35,633 nt of DNA from an uncultured Collinsella sp. (GTDB taxonomy: Bacteria > Actinomycetota > Coriobacteriia > Coriobacteriales > Coriobacteriaceae), in assembly GCA_900545075.1 (NCBI GenBank), contig UQXT01000006.1, forward strand, positions 1 through 35,633. The letters are read 5' to 3'. Shown piece by piece: positions 16,217 through 25,167 of this stretch. Under the pieces are notes generated by a model. That model worked only from the letters and a program-made list of their open reading frames with translations. It did no database searches and was not told the DNA's origin. Both the position numbers and the translations under genes were made by a program. How positions within the stretch are numbered: the stretch's first letter is position 1; each line of letters starts with the position of its first letter.

Positions 16217-16245
16217 AGTATAGCTCGAATGGGTATGATTGACGC
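16217..16245 (-). promoter_or_regulatory. Predicted thiC promoter, overlapping a divergent one
   Basis: On the minus strand TATACT (16217-16222) has a weak GCGTCA (16240-16245) 17 bases upstream; transcription would start just before the riboswitch. On the plus strand TATGAT at 16234-16239 could serve the gene at 16273, so the two promoters overlap. Confidence 0.5.
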
Positions 16246-16272
16246 GATCAGCATACCCGCAGGGAGGCGAAC

Positions 16273-16794
16273 ATGGAAGACAAGCATCAATATCGAGAGA
16301 CGCAGTGTGACGTGTCGGCCGAGGAGAGCCGCGCCCATTATGGACTGGTCGCGATTGGTTTTGCGGTGCTTGCCGTGCTGGTGATTGCCTTTTGTATCTG
16401 GACGTTTGGTGGTCGCGGCGGCGCTGCCTGGGAGTTCGAGGCTGATGATAGCCTGCCGATCATGACGGTGAGGAGTACTGGCGGTAATGCCAATACGCTC
16501 GCCGTTCCGGGCGATTATTGGTACCCGCGCGATGAGCTTGTGCAGTTGCAGCTGAGTGGTGGGTCCATTCCAGGCGAAGAAATCGAACGCGTGACGTTTG
16601 ACGCGGCGCTCAAAACGCTGACGGTGAAGCTCAAAGATCAAGGAGATGTGCCCACGACCATGGATATCGCCCTGACGGAATGGCGTCTGGAGCCTCCGAC
16701 GGGTGTTGCGGTGTCCGAGGTTGAGCACGTCAAGATTGTCTATCAGGACGGTTCGACAAACGGGATTGCAAAGGCCGACGGTCTAGCAGAATAG
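16273..16794 (+). CDS. Single-pass membrane protein of unknown function
   Basis: A 173-residue protein that I do not recognise. It has a 22-residue acidic, polar N-terminus, one hydrophobic membrane segment (about 23-45, YGLVAIGFAVLAVLVIAFCIW), a GGRGG turn and a 125-residue domain that should be outside the cell. This domain is rich in beta strands (MTVRSTGG, LTVKLKD, MDIALTEWRLEPPTG, HVKIVYQDG). A GGGAGG site lies six bases before the ATG. It is divergent from thiC and convergent with yaaA. The position gives no clear functional link; a thiamine-related role would be speculation. Confidence 0.75.
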   Translation: MEDKHQYRETQCDVSAEESRAHYGLVAIGFAVLAVLVIAFCIWTFGGRGGAAWEFEADDSLPIMTVRSTGGNANTLAVPGDYWYPRDELVQLQLSGGSIPGEEIERVTFDAALKTLTVKLKDQGDVPTTMDIALTEWRLEPPTGVAVSEVEHVKIVYQDGSTNGIAKADGLAE

Positions 16795-16818
16795 GTGTCG
16801 CGCCTAGCCAGCAAATTC

Positions 16819-16893
16819 ATAAAAGTTGCGGTGGAATAGTTCCCGTTTGTGCGATAAAAGGCTCAAATAGGAACTATTCCACCGCAAGTTATA
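16819..16893. repeat. Palindromic repeat, ACTTGCGGTG family, copy 1
   Basis: Arms TTGCGGTGGAATAGTTCC (16826-16843) and its complement (16870-16887) are perfect over 18 bp around a 26-nt centre containing TAAAAGGC. The right end continues as AAGTTATA. It lies between the convergent 16273 gene and yaaA, where it may end both transcripts. Confidence 0.9.
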
Positions 16894-16929
16894 TAGAGAA
16901 GGCTGAGCGGTCAGTTTTGGGTGGCTGCT

Positions 16930-17739
16930 CTAGAGCACCTGTTCGTTGATGAACACGAGGGTGCCTGGGTATGAGAGCTCGGGGGCGTGGCGATAGCCGA
17001 TGTCGAATGCGGGAAGTTCGCTTACATCCTCGAGCTTGTTTTCTGCCATCCACCGCACCATGGAGCCGCGCGCCTTTTTGCTGGCGGTCGACCGTTGGAT
17101 GGGCCTCCCGTTGCGGATGCCCTCGCCAAAGAGGCACGTGACGGCTGTGGCGTCGTCCGCGAGGTGGGGCAGAACGGCTTTGGCGTATTCTACGCTGGCG
17201 AGGTTGACGATCGTGGTGTTTGAGCCTGCCGGGGCGATAGCCCGCGCGAGCTTATCGCTCCAAAATGCGTAGAGGTCTCGGGCACCGTCGACGACAAGCT
17301 TCGCGCCCATCTCCAGCCGATACGGTTCGACGGCATGAAAGGGGCGTATGCATCCGTAAAGGCCCGAGAGGATCCACAGATGGTCTTGCAGCCATGCGAG
17401 CTGCGCGGCATCCATCACCTCGGGTGCCATGCTCTGGTATTGAATGCCGTGATAGGACATGACGGCAGGGGAGAGGTGACGGGCGAGTGCGGGATTGTCG
17501 AGATCGCCGTTTTTCAGGATGGGCCCGAACTCATGCAGGGTGTTGAGGCAAGGCCCCAGCAGCCTGTCGCTCACGTTCCACAGCGCCTGCAGGCCGCCGC
17601 TGCCTTCATTCCGCTCGATATCTAGCAGTGCGCGGTGGAGGCGAGCCGTCTCGCGCACAAAGGGTGGGATGCCCAGGACTTCAAAAGCATCTTGGGCCGC
17701 GCGCATTTGCTTGGCGGGCGAAATGATGACCTGCAGCAC
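16930..17739 (-). CDS. yaaA: YaaA/DUF328 peroxide stress protein
   Basis: YaaA lowers free intracellular iron during peroxide stress in E. coli and binds DNA. The 269-residue protein begins with the family signature MLQVIISPAKQM and keeps ALWNVSDRLLGPCL, YHGIQYQSM, WILSGLYGCIRPFHAVEPYRLEMGAKL (about 121-147), FWSDKLA, IVNLASVEYAKAV and SKKARGSMVRWMAENKLEDV. A GAGAGGA-like site is weak before the ATG. Both sides are flanked by copies of the same palindromic repeat, so the gene may have moved as a unit or simply sits between two terminators. Confidence 0.94.
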   Translation of the reverse strand: MLQVIISPAKQMRAAQDAFEVLGIPPFVRETARLHRALLDIERNEGSGGLQALWNVSDRLLGPCLNTLHEFGPILKNGDLDNPALARHLSPAVMSYHGIQYQSMAPEVMDAAQLAWLQDHLWILSGLYGCIRPFHAVEPYRLEMGAKLVVDGARDLYAFWSDKLARAIAPAGSNTTIVNLASVEYAKAVLPHLADDATAVTCLFGEGIRNGRPIQRSTASKKARGSMVRWMAENKLEDVSELPAFDIGYRHAPELSYPGTLVFINEQVL

Positions 17740-17757
17740 GGACTCTCCTCTGCCAAA

Positions 17758-17833
17758 AAGGAAGTTGCGGTGGAATAATTCCTGTTTTGCCTGTTAAAAG
17801 GCATGTCTGGGAACTATTTCACCGCAAGTTATA
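17758..17833. repeat. Palindromic repeat, ACTTGCGGTG family, copy 2
   Basis: Arms TTGCGGTGGAATAATTCC (17765-17782) and GGAACTATTTCACCGCAA (17810-17827) pair with two differences around a 27-nt centre (TAAAAGGC present again). It shares most of its length and its orientation with copy 1 at 16819. It lies between the yaaA start and the end of the aminopeptidase gene. Confidence 0.88.
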
Positions 17834-17866
17834 AAGGGCTGTTTGGGCTCGTTTTACAAGGGTGGA

Positions 17867-19264
17867 TTAGGCACGCTCGAGGAAGGCCTTGTAGCCGCGG
17901 TAGGCCTCGTAGATATCGGCCTTGTTGGCGACTTCCCACAGGGCGTGCATGGACAGGACGGCAACACCGGAGTCGATGACATTCATGCCGTACTTGGCCA
18001 TGATGTAGGCGATGGTGCCGCCGCCGCCTGCGTTGACGCGGCCGAGCTCACAGGTTTGGAAGTCCACGCCCGCCTCGTCCATGATGTCGCGGATGAGGGC
18101 CACATACTCGGCATCGGCGTCGTTGGAGCCGCCCTTGCCGCGGCTGCCCGTGTACTTGTTAAAGCACAGGCCACGACCCATAAAGGCGGCGTTCTTGGTC
18201 TCGAACTTGCCGGCGTAGCCCGGGTCGAAGCCGGCGGACACGTCGGAGGAGAGCATACGGCTGCGGGCGAGCGCGCGGCGCAGGGCCAGCGGGCTATCCT
18301 CGCCGGCGAGCGTCATGATCTCAGCGACGGTGTTCTCGAAGAAGCGGCTCGTCATGCCGGTGGCACCCACGGAGCCAATCTCCTCCTTGTCGACGATGAG
18401 CGTGATGCTCGTGCGCTCGACATTGGCCACATTGATCTGGGCGAGCATGGAGGGGTAGGCGCAGACGCGGTCGTCGTGGCCATAGCCCAAAATCATGGAG
18501 CGGTCGAGGCCCATGTCGCGGGCGGGGCCGGCGGGCACGACCTCGATCTCGGCGGAGAGGAAGTCCTCCTCCTCGACGCCGTACTGCTCCTTGAGGATGT
18601 CCAGGAACATCTGCTTGACGGGCTCCTTGGGAGCGTCCTTGTCGTCCTCATCGAACTTGACGGGGCGACCGCCCACGATTACGTCGAGGATCTCGGCATC
18701 GACGGCGTCCTTGGCGGGCTTGGACATCTGCTCGCTCGAGAGGTGGATCAGCAGGTCGGAGATGGTAAAGACCGGGTCGTCTGCCTTGTCGCCGATGTTG
18801 ATGTCGACGGTGGTGCCGTCCTTTTTGCAGATGACGCCCACGAGTGCGAGCGGGGAGGCCACCCAGTGGTAGCTCTTGACGCCGCCGTAGTAGTGCGTGT
18901 CGAGGTAGGCCATGTCGCCGGCCTCGAAGGCGGGATTCTGCTTGAGGTCCAGGCGCGGCGAGTCCACGTGGGCGCCCAAGATGTTAAAGCCCTGCTCGAG
19001 CGGGGCGGTGCCCAGGTTGACGAGCATAAGATCCTTGCCGTGGTTGGCGGCGTACACCTTGTCGCCTGCCTTGAGCTCGCGGCCTTCGGCGATCACGGTC
19101 TCCAGGTCGACGTAGCCCGCCTCCTCGGCCATCTTGATGCCGGTCTTGACGCACAGACGCTCGGTCTTGTTCTCGCTTAAAAACTGCTTATAGCCGCGGC
19201 AAAGCTCCTCGAGCTCCTCGACTTGCTGTGGCGTGTACTTTTTCCATGCGCAGGGACGCTCCAT
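17867..19264 (-). CDS. M18 family zinc aminopeptidase
   Basis: Cytoplasmic metallo-aminopeptidase, dinuclear zinc, of the aspartyl-aminopeptidase family (M18, tetrahedral TET-like assemblies); it prefers acidic N-terminal residues in known members. The 465-residue protein keeps the metal ligands and catalytic residues: GAHVDSPRLDL with His99 and Asp101, DKEEIGSVGATG with the catalytic Glu pair, SSDVSAGFDP and DSGVAVLSMHALWE with the C-terminal His. The ATG at 19264 has AAAGGAG eight bases upstream; an ORF from 19399 runs through the promoter gap and is rejected. It diverges from polA. Confidence 0.94.
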   Translation of the reverse strand: MERPCAWKKYTPQQVEELEELCRGYKQFLSENKTERLCVKTGIKMAEEAGYVDLETVIAEGRELKAGDKVYAANHGKDLMLVNLGTAPLEQGFNILGAHVDSPRLDLKQNPAFEAGDMAYLDTHYYGGVKSYHWVASPLALVGVICKKDGTTVDINIGDKADDPVFTISDLLIHLSSEQMSKPAKDAVDAEILDVIVGGRPVKFDEDDKDAPKEPVKQMFLDILKEQYGVEEEDFLSAEIEVVPAGPARDMGLDRSMILGYGHDDRVCAYPSMLAQINVANVERTSITLIVDKEEIGSVGATGMTSRFFENTVAEIMTLAGEDSPLALRRALARSRMLSSDVSAGFDPGYAGKFETKNAAFMGRGLCFNKYTGSRGKGGSNDADAEYVALIRDIMDEAGVDFQTCELGRVNAGGGGTIAYIMAKYGMNVIDSGVAVLSMHALWEVANKADIYEAYRGYKAFLERA

Positions 19265-19430
19265 GACGCAGGCTCCTTTCGGATCGATCGTGCTGGTTGA
19301 TGTACCGTGAGCCATCGTATCACGCGCGGGCTCAAGGTGGCGGGGGAGCTTGATGTACTGTGGCCGCGGGGCGGGGAGCGTGTAAACTGGAGTGAGCAAA
19401 CCGTGCCCAGCCTAAAGCGAGGTATTCAAT

Positions 19431-22181
19431 ATGTCTGACAAGCGCCGCACCTTTGCCGTTATCGACGGCAACTCACTCATGCACCGCGCCTTCCACGCCG
19501 TGCCGCCGACCATGAACGCGCCGGATGGTCGCCCCACCAACGCGATCTTTGGCTTTCTGAACATGTTTCTCAAGATGATCGACGCCTTTAACCCCGACGG
19601 TGTGGTCGTGGCGTTTGATAAGGGCAAGCCGCGCGTGCGCATGGAGATGCTACCGCAGTATAAAGCGCAGCGCCCGCCCATGGACCCCGATCTGCACGCG
19701 CAGTTCCCTATGATTAAGGAGCTGCTCACCGCGCTCAACGTGCCGATTCTGCAGTCCGAGGGCTGGGAAGGCGACGATATCCTGGGAACCATGGCGCGCC
19801 TGGGCGAGCAGGCCGGCTGCGACATGCTACTGGTGACCGGCGACCGCGACATGTATCAACTCGTGACCGAGCACGTCAACGTGGTCTCGACCCGCAAGGG
19901 CCTGTCTGACGTGGCGATCATGACGCCCGAGAGCGTGGACGACCTGTATCACGGCATTACGCCGGCGCTCGTGCCCGATTTTTACGGTCTAAAGGGCGAT
20001 ACGTCCGACAACATCCCCGGTGTACCGGGCATCGGTCCCAAAAAGGCGAGTGCGCTCATTGCGAAGTACGGTAGCCTGGACGAAGTCATCGCGCATGCCG
20101 ACGAGGTCAAGGGCAAGATGGGCGAGAACCTGCGTGCACACATCGATGACGCACTACTGAGCCGCAAGGTTGCGACAATTCGCACCGATGCGCCCGTCGA
20201 GCTCGACTTTGAGGCGACGTCCTTCCCGGCGTTTTCTGCCGATGAGGTTTCCGCGGCGCTGGGCACGCTTGGTATCACCGCCATGCAGAACCGTTTCTTG
20301 GCGCTGATCGGCGGCGAGGGCGGGGCTGCTGTTGCCTCCAGTGTGTTTGAGATACCTGCGATGGTTCGCGCAGCTGCCGGCGATGCCGACGCGCTTGGTG
20401 CCGTTGCGGCTGAGGTCTCCCGCGCGATTGATGCCGGCGAGTGGGTCGCCGCCGTGGTGGACGACGACAAGGAAGAGGGCGCGCTCTTTGGACTGACGCG
20501 CACGCTGTGGTTGGCGACGTCCAAGGGCCTGTTCGCGCTCGAGGAGGGCGATGGCGGTACCACTGCCGTAGTCGATGGCTTCAACTTCGTACACGGCGTG
20601 ATTTCCGGCGTGCTCGCGCGCCTGTTTATGGAGGGCCGCGTGGCGAGCCCGGATATGAAGGCGCTGTTGCACGAGCTTTCGCCCGTCGATTCTTCTGAGC
20701 CCGAGCTCATGGATCCGCTCGCCACCGATTCCACGCGTATCTTCGATACCGTGGTCGCTGCCTATCTGCTGGATTCCGATCGCTCCGAGTTCGATGAGGC
20801 ATATCTTGCCGATACGTATCTGCAGATGGCGCTGCCTGCGGCGCGCGGCGCAGAGGGTGCCGGTGAGGACGCTCCGGCGCCCGCCGCTCGCACGGCGGCC
20901 TTGACGCTGGCGCTGGTCGCACCGCTGCGCGACCGCATGGCCCGTGAGAATGCCGCCAACGTGTTCGATGGCATCGAGATGCCGCTCGTTCCGGTACTTG
21001 CCAAGATGGAGCGCGCGGGCATGCTCGTGGACCCCGACCGTCTGCACAGTCTGTCCGAGGGTCTGGCGACCCAGATTACCGAGGTTGAGCGCAGTATTCG
21101 CGACCTGGCGGGTGACGAGACCTTTAATATTGGCAGTCCCATGCAGCTGTCCCACGTGCTCTTTGATGTGATGGGGCTTCCGACCAAGGGCCTCAAGAAG
21201 ACTAAGCGCGGCTATTATTCGACCAACGCCAAGGTGCTGAGCGACCTTGCGCGTGACCACGAAATCGTGCGTCTGATCTTGGACTGGCGTGAGAAGTCTA
21301 AGATCAAGTCCACCTATCTGGACACGCTGGGCCCGCTACGCCGTGGTGACGGTCGCGTACACACTACGTACAACCAGACCATCACGGCAACGGGGCGTCT
21401 GTCCTCGAGCGACCCGAACCTGCAGAACATCCCGACGCGCTCGGAGCTGGGTCGTACCGTCAAGACGGCGTTTTCGGCAGGCGAGGGAAGCGTCTTTTTG
21501 GCGGTGGACTACTCGCAGATCGAGCTGCGTCTGCTGGCACATCTCTCGGGTGACGAGCACCTGGTGCGCGCCTTTAACGAGGGCGAGGACTTCCATGCCG
21601 AGACGGCGGCGCGCGTGTTTGGTGTGCCGGTGTCCGAGGTAACGCCCGACTTGCGCAGTCGCGCCAAGGCCGTGAACTTTGGCATCGTGTATGGCCAGCA
21701 GGCCTACGGCCTGTCGCAGTCGCTGCATATCTCGATGGCCGAGGCACGCGACATGATCGACCGCTACTACGAGGCCTACCCGGGCGTGCGCACGTTCCTC
21801 GACAACGTGGTGGCACGCGCCAAGCAGACGGGCTACGCCGAGACCATGTACGGCCGCCGTCGTCATATTCCGGAGCTCAAGGCCAAAAACCCGCAACTCC
21901 GCGGCTTTGGCGAGCGCACGGCCATGAACCATCCCATGCAGGGAACCGCCGCCGACATCATCAAGATCGCGATGGCCCGCGTAAGCCGCCGCCTGGAAGA
22001 GGAAGGCTTTGCCGCCCACATGATCTTGCAGGTACACGACGAACTGGACTTTGAGTGCCCTGTCGACGAAGTCGAGCGCCTAACCACCATGGTCCGCGAC
22101 GTCATGGAGCACGTAGTAGACCTCCGCGTCCCCCTAATCGCCGAAGCTTCGACTGGAGTGACCTGGGCAGACGCCAAGTAA
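19431..22181 (+). CDS. polA: DNA polymerase I
   Basis: Fills gaps in repair and removes Okazaki primers. Of 916 residues, 1-290 form the 5'-3' nuclease (FAVIDGNSLMHRAFHA, GWEGDDILG, VTGDRDMYQLV, GLKGDTSDNIPGVPGIGPKKA). The middle 300-520 is a degraded 3'-5' exonuclease domain: no DxE is seen in AAVVDDDKEEGAL, and the second Asp motif is not recognisable, so proofreading is probably lost, as in many Gram-positive Pol I. The polymerase follows with motif A DYSQIELRLLAHLSGD, motif B RAKAVNFGIVYGQQAYGL and motif C VHDELDFE. Rare Leu CTA codons occur twice within the last 35 codons. A terminator follows 36 bases downstream. Confidence 0.97.
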   Translation: MSDKRRTFAVIDGNSLMHRAFHAVPPTMNAPDGRPTNAIFGFLNMFLKMIDAFNPDGVVVAFDKGKPRVRMEMLPQYKAQRPPMDPDLHAQFPMIKELLTALNVPILQSEGWEGDDILGTMARLGEQAGCDMLLVTGDRDMYQLVTEHVNVVSTRKGLSDVAIMTPESVDDLYHGITPALVPDFYGLKGDTSDNIPGVPGIGPKKASALIAKYGSLDEVIAHADEVKGKMGENLRAHIDDALLSRKVATIRTDAPVELDFEATSFPAFSADEVSAALGTLGITAMQNRFLALIGGEGGAAVASSVFEIPAMVRAAAGDADALGAVAAEVSRAIDAGEWVAAVVDDDKEEGALFGLTRTLWLATSKGLFALEEGDGGTTAVVDGFNFVHGVISGVLARLFMEGRVASPDMKALLHELSPVDSSEPELMDPLATDSTRIFDTVVAAYLLDSDRSEFDEAYLADTYLQMALPAARGAEGAGEDAPAPAARTAALTLALVAPLRDRMARENAANVFDGIEMPLVPVLAKMERAGMLVDPDRLHSLSEGLATQITEVERSIRDLAGDETFNIGSPMQLSHVLFDVMGLPTKGLKKTKRGYYSTNAKVLSDLARDHEIVRLILDWREKSKIKSTYLDTLGPLRRGDGRVHTTYNQTITATGRLSSSDPNLQNIPTRSELGRTVKTAFSAGEGSVFLAVDYSQIELRLLAHLSGDEHLVRAFNEGEDFHAETAARVFGVPVSEVTPDLRSRAKAVNFGIVYGQQAYGLSQSLHISMAEARDMIDRYYEAYPGVRTFLDNVVARAKQTGYAETMYGRRRHIPELKAKNPQLRGFGERTAMNHPMQGTAADIIKIAMARVSRRLEEEGFAAHMILQVHDELDFECPVDEVERLTTMVRDVMEHVVDLRVPLIAEASTGVTWADAK

Positions 22182-22216
22182 GGGCACGACCACAATTCCA
22201 AAGTAACCAAAACCAG

Positions 22217-22248
22217 AAGGACGCCCCTCATCAACAAGGAGCGTCCTT
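22217..22248 (+). terminator. Hairpin terminator after polA
   Basis: Stem AAGGACGC (22217-22224) with GCGTCCTT (22241-22248), followed by a mixed T-rich run (CGTTC). The gap to valS (22182-22450) otherwise holds only the repeat below. Confidence 0.7.
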
Positions 22249-22343
22249 CGTTCAATAAAAATCATCCAAAGTATCTAGGCGCCAAGACGCCATCCATGCG
22301 GCAAGCAAGTCACCGCAGGACCTGGCCGGGCGATGCGGGTAAG

Positions 22344-22411
22344 TTTTTCGTAGATTCCGCACGAGCCGAAGGCCACTTAATGTGGCCTTCGTGCGAGCAG
22401 GACTGTCCGCA
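22344..22411 (+). repeat. valS-flanking palindromic repeat, copy A
   Basis: A 68-bp segment starts TTTTTCGTAGATTCCGCACG and holds a perfect 10-bp hairpin CGAAGGCCAC (22367-22376) / GTGGCCTTCG (22382-22391) around TTAAT. It is closely similar to the inverted copy at 25190-25260. It lies just beyond the valS stop, between convergent polA and valS. Confidence 0.9.
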
Positions 22412-22450
22412 GTAGCGAGCAATGCCCCAAACCGCGTCCTCCAGTACCGC

Positions 22451-25147
22451 CTACGAGAAGTCAGCAACCTGAGCAGTCAGCGCCGCCAGGATCTCCTTGA
22501 GCTCAGCTGCACGGTCCCTCTTCTTCTGGACCACGGCAGGCGCGGCCTTGGCCACAAAGCCCTCGTTGGCGAGCGTCTTCTCGCAGCCGGCGAGCTCCTT
22601 CTGGGCCGCGGCGATCTCCTTCTCCAGGCGTGCCTTCTCGGCCGAAAGATCAACCTTGCCCTCGAGCACCACAAAGACCTCGACGCCGCTGTCGACCACG
22701 GCAATGCTCGCGGCCGGCTTCTCGACGTCGGTACCCATGACCAGCGAAGCCGTGTTGGCCAGCGGCTCAATCGTGGAGCGCAGGCTCTCGAGCTTCTCGA
22801 TGTCCTCGGCACCAGCGCGCACGACAACGTCGAGCTCGGCCTTGGGGCTCAAGCGGTAGCGCGAACGCGTGGCGCGGGCAGCGGAAACGACGGTGCGGCA
22901 CAGCTCAAACGCGCGCTCGGCGTCCTCGTCGACGTACTTGGCGTAGTCGGCGGGCTCGGGCCACTTGGCGATCATGAGCGCCTCGGCGCGGTCCACGTTG
23001 CCCTCGGCGTCCAGATCGAGCACGCTCGCCGGCATGTTGTCCCAGATCTCCTCGGTGACAAACGGCATAAGCGGGTGCATCAGGCGAATGGAGGTGTCGA
23101 GCACAAAAATCAGGTTGCGCTGCGCCTGCAGACGGCCCTCGCCCTTCAGGCGGGCCTTGGTGACCTCGACGTACCAGTCGCAGACCTCGTTCCAGAAGAA
23201 CTGCTGCACGCCGCGGGCCATGTCGCCAAAGGTGTAGTTCTCAATGCCCTCGGTGACCATCTTCACGGCCTTGGCCAGGCGGCTGAACATCCAGGCGTCG
23301 GCCGGCGTCTCCACGACAGGCTCGCCGGGCGTGTAGCCCTCCATGTTCATGAGCAGGAAGCGGCTGGCGTTCCAGATCTTGGTCACAAAGCTCTTGGCCT
23401 GCTCGGTACGCGGGCTATCGATAAGCTTCTTGGTCTTCTTGTCGATGTTCGCGTCGAACTTAACGTCCTGGTTGTTAGTGCACAGCGTGAGCAGGTTGTA
23501 GCGCATGGCGTCGGCGCCGTACATGCCAATGAGATCCATGGGGTCAACGCCGTTGCCCTTGGACTTGGACATGCGGCTGCCGTCCTTGGCCAAAATCGTC
23601 GGGTAGATGACGACGTCCTTAAACGGCACCTCGTCCAGGAAGTACAGCGAGCTCATGACCATGCGGGCGACCCACAGCGCGATGATGTCGCGCGCGGTGA
23701 CAAGCGCCGTCGTGGGGTGATGGCCATCGAGCAGCTCCGGCTTTTGCGGCCAGCCCTGCGTGGCGAAGGTCCAAAGCTGCGAGCTGAACCAAGTGTCCAG
23801 CACGTTCTCGTCCTGATGCACGTGATGGCCGCCGCACTTGGGGCACACGTCGGTGTCCTCGGTAAGGGCGTCCTCCCAGCCGCAGTCCTCGCAGTAGAAC
23901 ACGGGAATGCGGTGGCCCCACCACAGCTGGCGGCTGATGCACCAGTCCTTAAGGTTCTCCATCCAGGTGGTGTAGGTCTGCGTCCAGCGCGCGGGGTGGA
24001 AGGTGACCTTGCCGGAGTTGACGGCGTCGAGCGCCGGCCCCTTGAGCTTGTCGACGGCGACGAACCACTGCTCAGACAACCACGGCTCCAGGGCGGCGTC
24101 GCAACGATAGCAGTGCATGACGGAGTGGTCGAGGTCCTCGACGTGATCGAGCAGGTCGTGCTCCTCGAACCACTTGATGACGGCCTCGCGGCACTCGTCG
24201 CGGTTCATGCCGGTGAACTCGCCGTAGCCCTCGACGACCACCGCGTGCTCGTCGAAGATGTTGATCTGCGGCAGGTCGTGGGCCTGACCCATGGCGTAGT
24301 CGTTGGGGTCGTGGGCAGGGGTGACCTTGACGAAGCCGGAGCCAAAGTTGGCGTCGACATGCCAGTCCTCAAAGATAGGAATCTCGCGGTCGACGATGGG
24401 GAGCTTAACGGTCTTGCCCACAAAGGCGGCCTTCTCGGGATCCTTCGGGGAGACGGCAACGCCCGTGTCGCCGAGCATGGTCTCGGGGCGCGTGGTGGCG
24501 ACGACAATGTAGTCCTGTCCGTTGACCGGCTCGGTCAGCGGGTAGCGCAGGTGCCACAGGTGGCCCTTCTCGTCCTTGTACTCGGCCTCGTCGTCCGAGA
24601 TAGCGGTAGTGCAGTTGGGGCACCAGTTGACGATGCGCTTGCCGCGATAGATCAGGCCGTCGTGGTACCAGTCGCAGAAGACCTTGCGCACGGCCTGCGC
24701 GTAGTCCTCGTCCATGGTAAAGCGCTCGTTATCGAAGTCAACGGAGCAGCCCATACGCTTGATCTGCTCGACGATGATGCCGCCGTACTCATGGGTCCAG
24801 TCCCAGCAGGCATCGACAAACTTGTCGCGACCGATCTCCAGGCGGCTGATGCCCTCGCTCTTGAGCTTCTTGTCGACCTTAGTCTGCGTGGCGATACCGG
24901 CGTGGTCGGTGCCCAGCACCCAGCGCGTGGACTTGCCGCGCATGCGGGCCATACGGATGATGGCATCCTGGATGGAGTCGTCGGTGGCGTGACCCATGTG
25001 GAGCTTGCCGGTCACGTTGGGAGGCGGAATGGTGACGGTGCAGTCGCCCACGCCCTCGCGGCGCTTGTAGTAGCCGCCGTCGAGCCACTTCTGCAGGATC
25101 GCCGGCTCGTTGGTCGACGGATCATAGTTCTTGGGCATTTCTTCCAT
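22451..25147 (-). CDS. valS: Valine-tRNA ligase
   Basis: Charges tRNA-Val. At 898 residues it has the class I Rossmann signature PPPNVTGKLHMGH (41-53), the CP1 editing domain (VATTRPETMLGDTGVAV, TPAHDPNDY), a zinc-ribbon insert (CEDCGWED ... CPKCGGHH), the KMSKS-type RMSKSKGN near 525, an anticodon-binding domain, and a C-terminal coiled-coil arm (about 832-895, LSAEKARLEKEIAAAQKEL). The ATG at 25147 has a GGGAG site about six bases upstream. The leader holds a long palindrome rather than a T-box. Both flanks carry the same repeat. Confidence 0.97.
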   Translation of the reverse strand: MEEMPKNYDPSTNEPAILQKWLDGGYYKRREGVGDCTVTIPPPNVTGKLHMGHATDDSIQDAIIRMARMRGKSTRWVLGTDHAGIATQTKVDKKLKSEGISRLEIGRDKFVDACWDWTHEYGGIIVEQIKRMGCSVDFDNERFTMDEDYAQAVRKVFCDWYHDGLIYRGKRIVNWCPNCTTAISDDEAEYKDEKGHLWHLRYPLTEPVNGQDYIVVATTRPETMLGDTGVAVSPKDPEKAAFVGKTVKLPIVDREIPIFEDWHVDANFGSGFVKVTPAHDPNDYAMGQAHDLPQINIFDEHAVVVEGYGEFTGMNRDECREAVIKWFEEHDLLDHVEDLDHSVMHCYRCDAALEPWLSEQWFVAVDKLKGPALDAVNSGKVTFHPARWTQTYTTWMENLKDWCISRQLWWGHRIPVFYCEDCGWEDALTEDTDVCPKCGGHHVHQDENVLDTWFSSQLWTFATQGWPQKPELLDGHHPTTALVTARDIIALWVARMVMSSLYFLDEVPFKDVVIYPTILAKDGSRMSKSKGNGVDPMDLIGMYGADAMRYNLLTLCTNNQDVKFDANIDKKTKKLIDSPRTEQAKSFVTKIWNASRFLLMNMEGYTPGEPVVETPADAWMFSRLAKAVKMVTEGIENYTFGDMARGVQQFFWNEVCDWYVEVTKARLKGEGRLQAQRNLIFVLDTSIRLMHPLMPFVTEEIWDNMPASVLDLDAEGNVDRAEALMIAKWPEPADYAKYVDEDAERAFELCRTVVSAARATRSRYRLSPKAELDVVVRAGAEDIEKLESLRSTIEPLANTASLVMGTDVEKPAASIAVVDSGVEVFVVLEGKVDLSAEKARLEKEIAAAQKELAGCEKTLANEGFVAKAAPAVVQKKRDRAAELKEILAALTAQVADFS

Positions 25148-25167
25148 ATATCTCTCCCTGTCCCGCC

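Noticed and set aside
14644..16242. Long plus-strand open frame opposite thiC
   Set aside because: It is antisense to a complete thiC with all motifs and a riboswitch; long antisense frames are expected in GC-rich genes.
16819..17833. Insertion sequence carrying yaaA
   Set aside because: The flanking repeats are about 75 bp, with no transposase or target duplication visible; a repeat family is the simpler view.
17843..19180. Plus-strand frame opposite the M18 aminopeptidase
   Set aside because: Antisense to a gene with intact metal ligands; a composition artefact.
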